From: Mucilaginibacter sp.
GTDB lineage: Bacteria; Bacteroidota; Bacteroidia; Sphingobacteriales; Sphingobacteriaceae
Direction: 5' to 3'
Assembly: GCA_025934475.1 (NCBI GenBank)
Contig: JAICXZ010000253.1
Location: forward strand, 1-5,598
DNA length: 5,598 bases
The position numbers and the translations under genes are program-made. Under the pieces are notes generated by a model. The model saw only the letters and a program-made list of their open reading frames with translations, was not told the origin of the DNA and did no database searches. Below, piece by piece: positions 4,733-5,598 of the stretch; within the stretch, counting starts at the first letter, position 1, and each line of letters opens with the position of its first letter.

Positions 4733-5598
4733 AGGCTTCCGAATATTTGAAACGCTGGCGGGAAAAACGCGGGGAATGGCGAATTGATGATAATGCCGAT
4801 GCCGATTGGGGGCAAATGTCGTCGCTGCTGGACGAACATATGCCTGTGAAAGATGATGACGACCCGGCCGCGGGTCGCCGATTCAGGTTACTGCCTATAA
4901 TGTTTATATCGATCTCTGCAGCTGCTATGGTTTTTGTGACCTCCAAAGTGGTACGACATGAATGGGCAGCTACGAAAAAGAGCCATAAGCACTATCGTAG
5001 TGCACCACTTGATAAAAAAATGGCTGACTCATCCAAAATACAATATAACGATGTAGACAGCTCGGGTTTTCCGGGTGACAGTACTTCTATGGATCAGAAA
5101 AACAATATGAAGGCCGTCGACAGTGTAAGAAACGCCCCTGTTGGCCAATTAACGGAAAGTGTGACTGCGGCTGGTGCGCACACAAAATCCTCTGCGGTGA
5201 TTCCAAATAATAATGAGAGGGGTAATAAACCTGGCAATTCTGGTAAGGAAAACCACTTGGATAACAAAAATACCAGTGGCTTACTTGCAGGTACGCGCAA
5301 CATGGAGACAAGCTCGATCAACACAGGATCGAACAACCGAAGCCACAACGTGCAATCATTTACAGATAAGACCAGGGTACAGTTGCAGGCCCAAAAGAAT
5401 TATTATCCTGATAAAAGCACTTTGTTGTTAGGCGAACCTTTTCAAAGTTTGAATTTTAATATGCCACAGGCAACAACACTTTTTATCGGGTATCCGCATT
5501 CTAACCTTGTCCTGGCGCCACTTGATAAAAGCAAAATAAAAAACGGGCCCTCTAGCCCCGCTTCCAAATCAAAATCGGCGGGAAATTCGCCGCTTGAA
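4729..5598 (+). CDS. single-pass membrane protein, putative anti-sigma factor, 3' partial
   Basis: The frame opens at an ATG overlapping the sigma stop codon and stays open for 290 codons to the window end, so the C-terminus is missing. Residues 1-52 are charged and predicted cytoplasmic, with basic EYLKRWREKRGEWR, acidic DADWGQMSSLLDEHMPV (24-40) and DDDD at 42-45. A single hydrophobic helix spans about 54-75 (LLPIMFISISAAAMVFV). After it lies a Ser/Asn/Lys-rich, low-complexity periplasmic linker (about 76-210), then a more ordered part starting near FTDKTRVQLQAQKNYYPD. I do not see a recognised zinc-binding anti-sigma (ZAS) motif. In Bacteroidota, genes next to ECF sigma factors often encode such a cytoplasmic tail, one helix and a periplasmic or beta-barrel C-terminal domain. 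Gene overlap and topology suggest an anti-sigma or sigma-linked sensor. A sigma-controlled structural envelope protein is also possible. Confidence 0.8.
   Translation, partial: MKASEYLKRWREKRGEWRIDDNADADWGQMSSLLDEHMPVKDDDDPAAGRRFRLLPIMFISISAAAMVFVTSKVVRHEWAATKKSHKHYRSAPLDKKMADSSKIQYNDVDSSGFPGDSTSMDQKNNMKAVDSVRNAPVGQLTESVTAAGAHTKSSAVIPNNNERGNKPGNSGKENHLDNKNTSGLLAGTRNMETSSINTGSNNRSHNVQSFTDKTRVQLQAQKNYYPDKSTLLLGEPFQSLNFNMPQATTLFIGYPHSNLVLAPLDKSKIKNGPSSPASKSKSAGNSPLE

Noticed and set aside
5213..5431. Short plus- and minus-strand frames over the end of the window
   Set aside because: They overlap the open frame of the membrane protein that starts at 4729, which has a coherent topology and an overlapping start with the sigma gene.

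Overview
The window looks like chromosomal DNA of a Bacteroidota bacterium, most likely Sphingobacteriaceae (Pedobacter/Mucilaginibacter type). This is inferred from four things: almost no gene has a Shine-Dalgarno sequence; there is a perfect match to the Bacteroidota -7 promoter element TAnnTTTG; a lipoprotein carries a Bacteroidota-type surface-export tail after its lipobox cysteine; and an ECF sigma factor overlaps a membrane-anchored partner. The genus is not proven by the sequence.

Layout. Positions 1-105 are a higher-order tandem repeat: 9-bp monomers grouped into 27-bp units. It runs up to the base before the start codon of a hotdog-fold acyl-CoA thioesterase (106-516, +). A convergent gap follows (517-705). 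Then come three minus-strand genes, read right to left: a short-chain dehydrogenase/reductase (2103-2993), an AraC-family regulator (1192-1989) and a VOC/glyoxalase-fold protein (706-1128). The SDR-AraC gap holds a GC-rich imperfect palindrome whose two arms share a strict 7-bp periodicity. The divergent gap upstream of the SDR gene holds two identical 17-bp direct repeats 22 bp apart, the geometry of tandem AraC-family binding sites.

To the right are a predicted surface lipoprotein with an Ig/PKD-like domain (3202-4008, +) and a clear intrinsic terminator. After them comes an ECF sigma factor (4163-4732, +), whose stop codon overlaps (ATGA) the start of a single-pass membrane protein that runs off the window (4729 to end, +). 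That protein is the likely anti-sigma factor or sigma-linked envelope protein. It is preceded by the only strong Shine-Dalgarno sequence in the window, which lies inside the sigma coding sequence.

Working together (inference). AraC, SDR and VOC form a plausible small regulated redox/detoxification unit, with the regulator probably acting at the 17-bp repeats. The sigma/membrane-protein pair is a translationally coupled envelope-signalling unit. No gap between genes exceeds 210 bp, and nothing supports an RNA gene, insertion sequence or CRISPR array. No clearly new multi-gene system is visible; the most novel material is in the non-coding repeats and regulatory sites.
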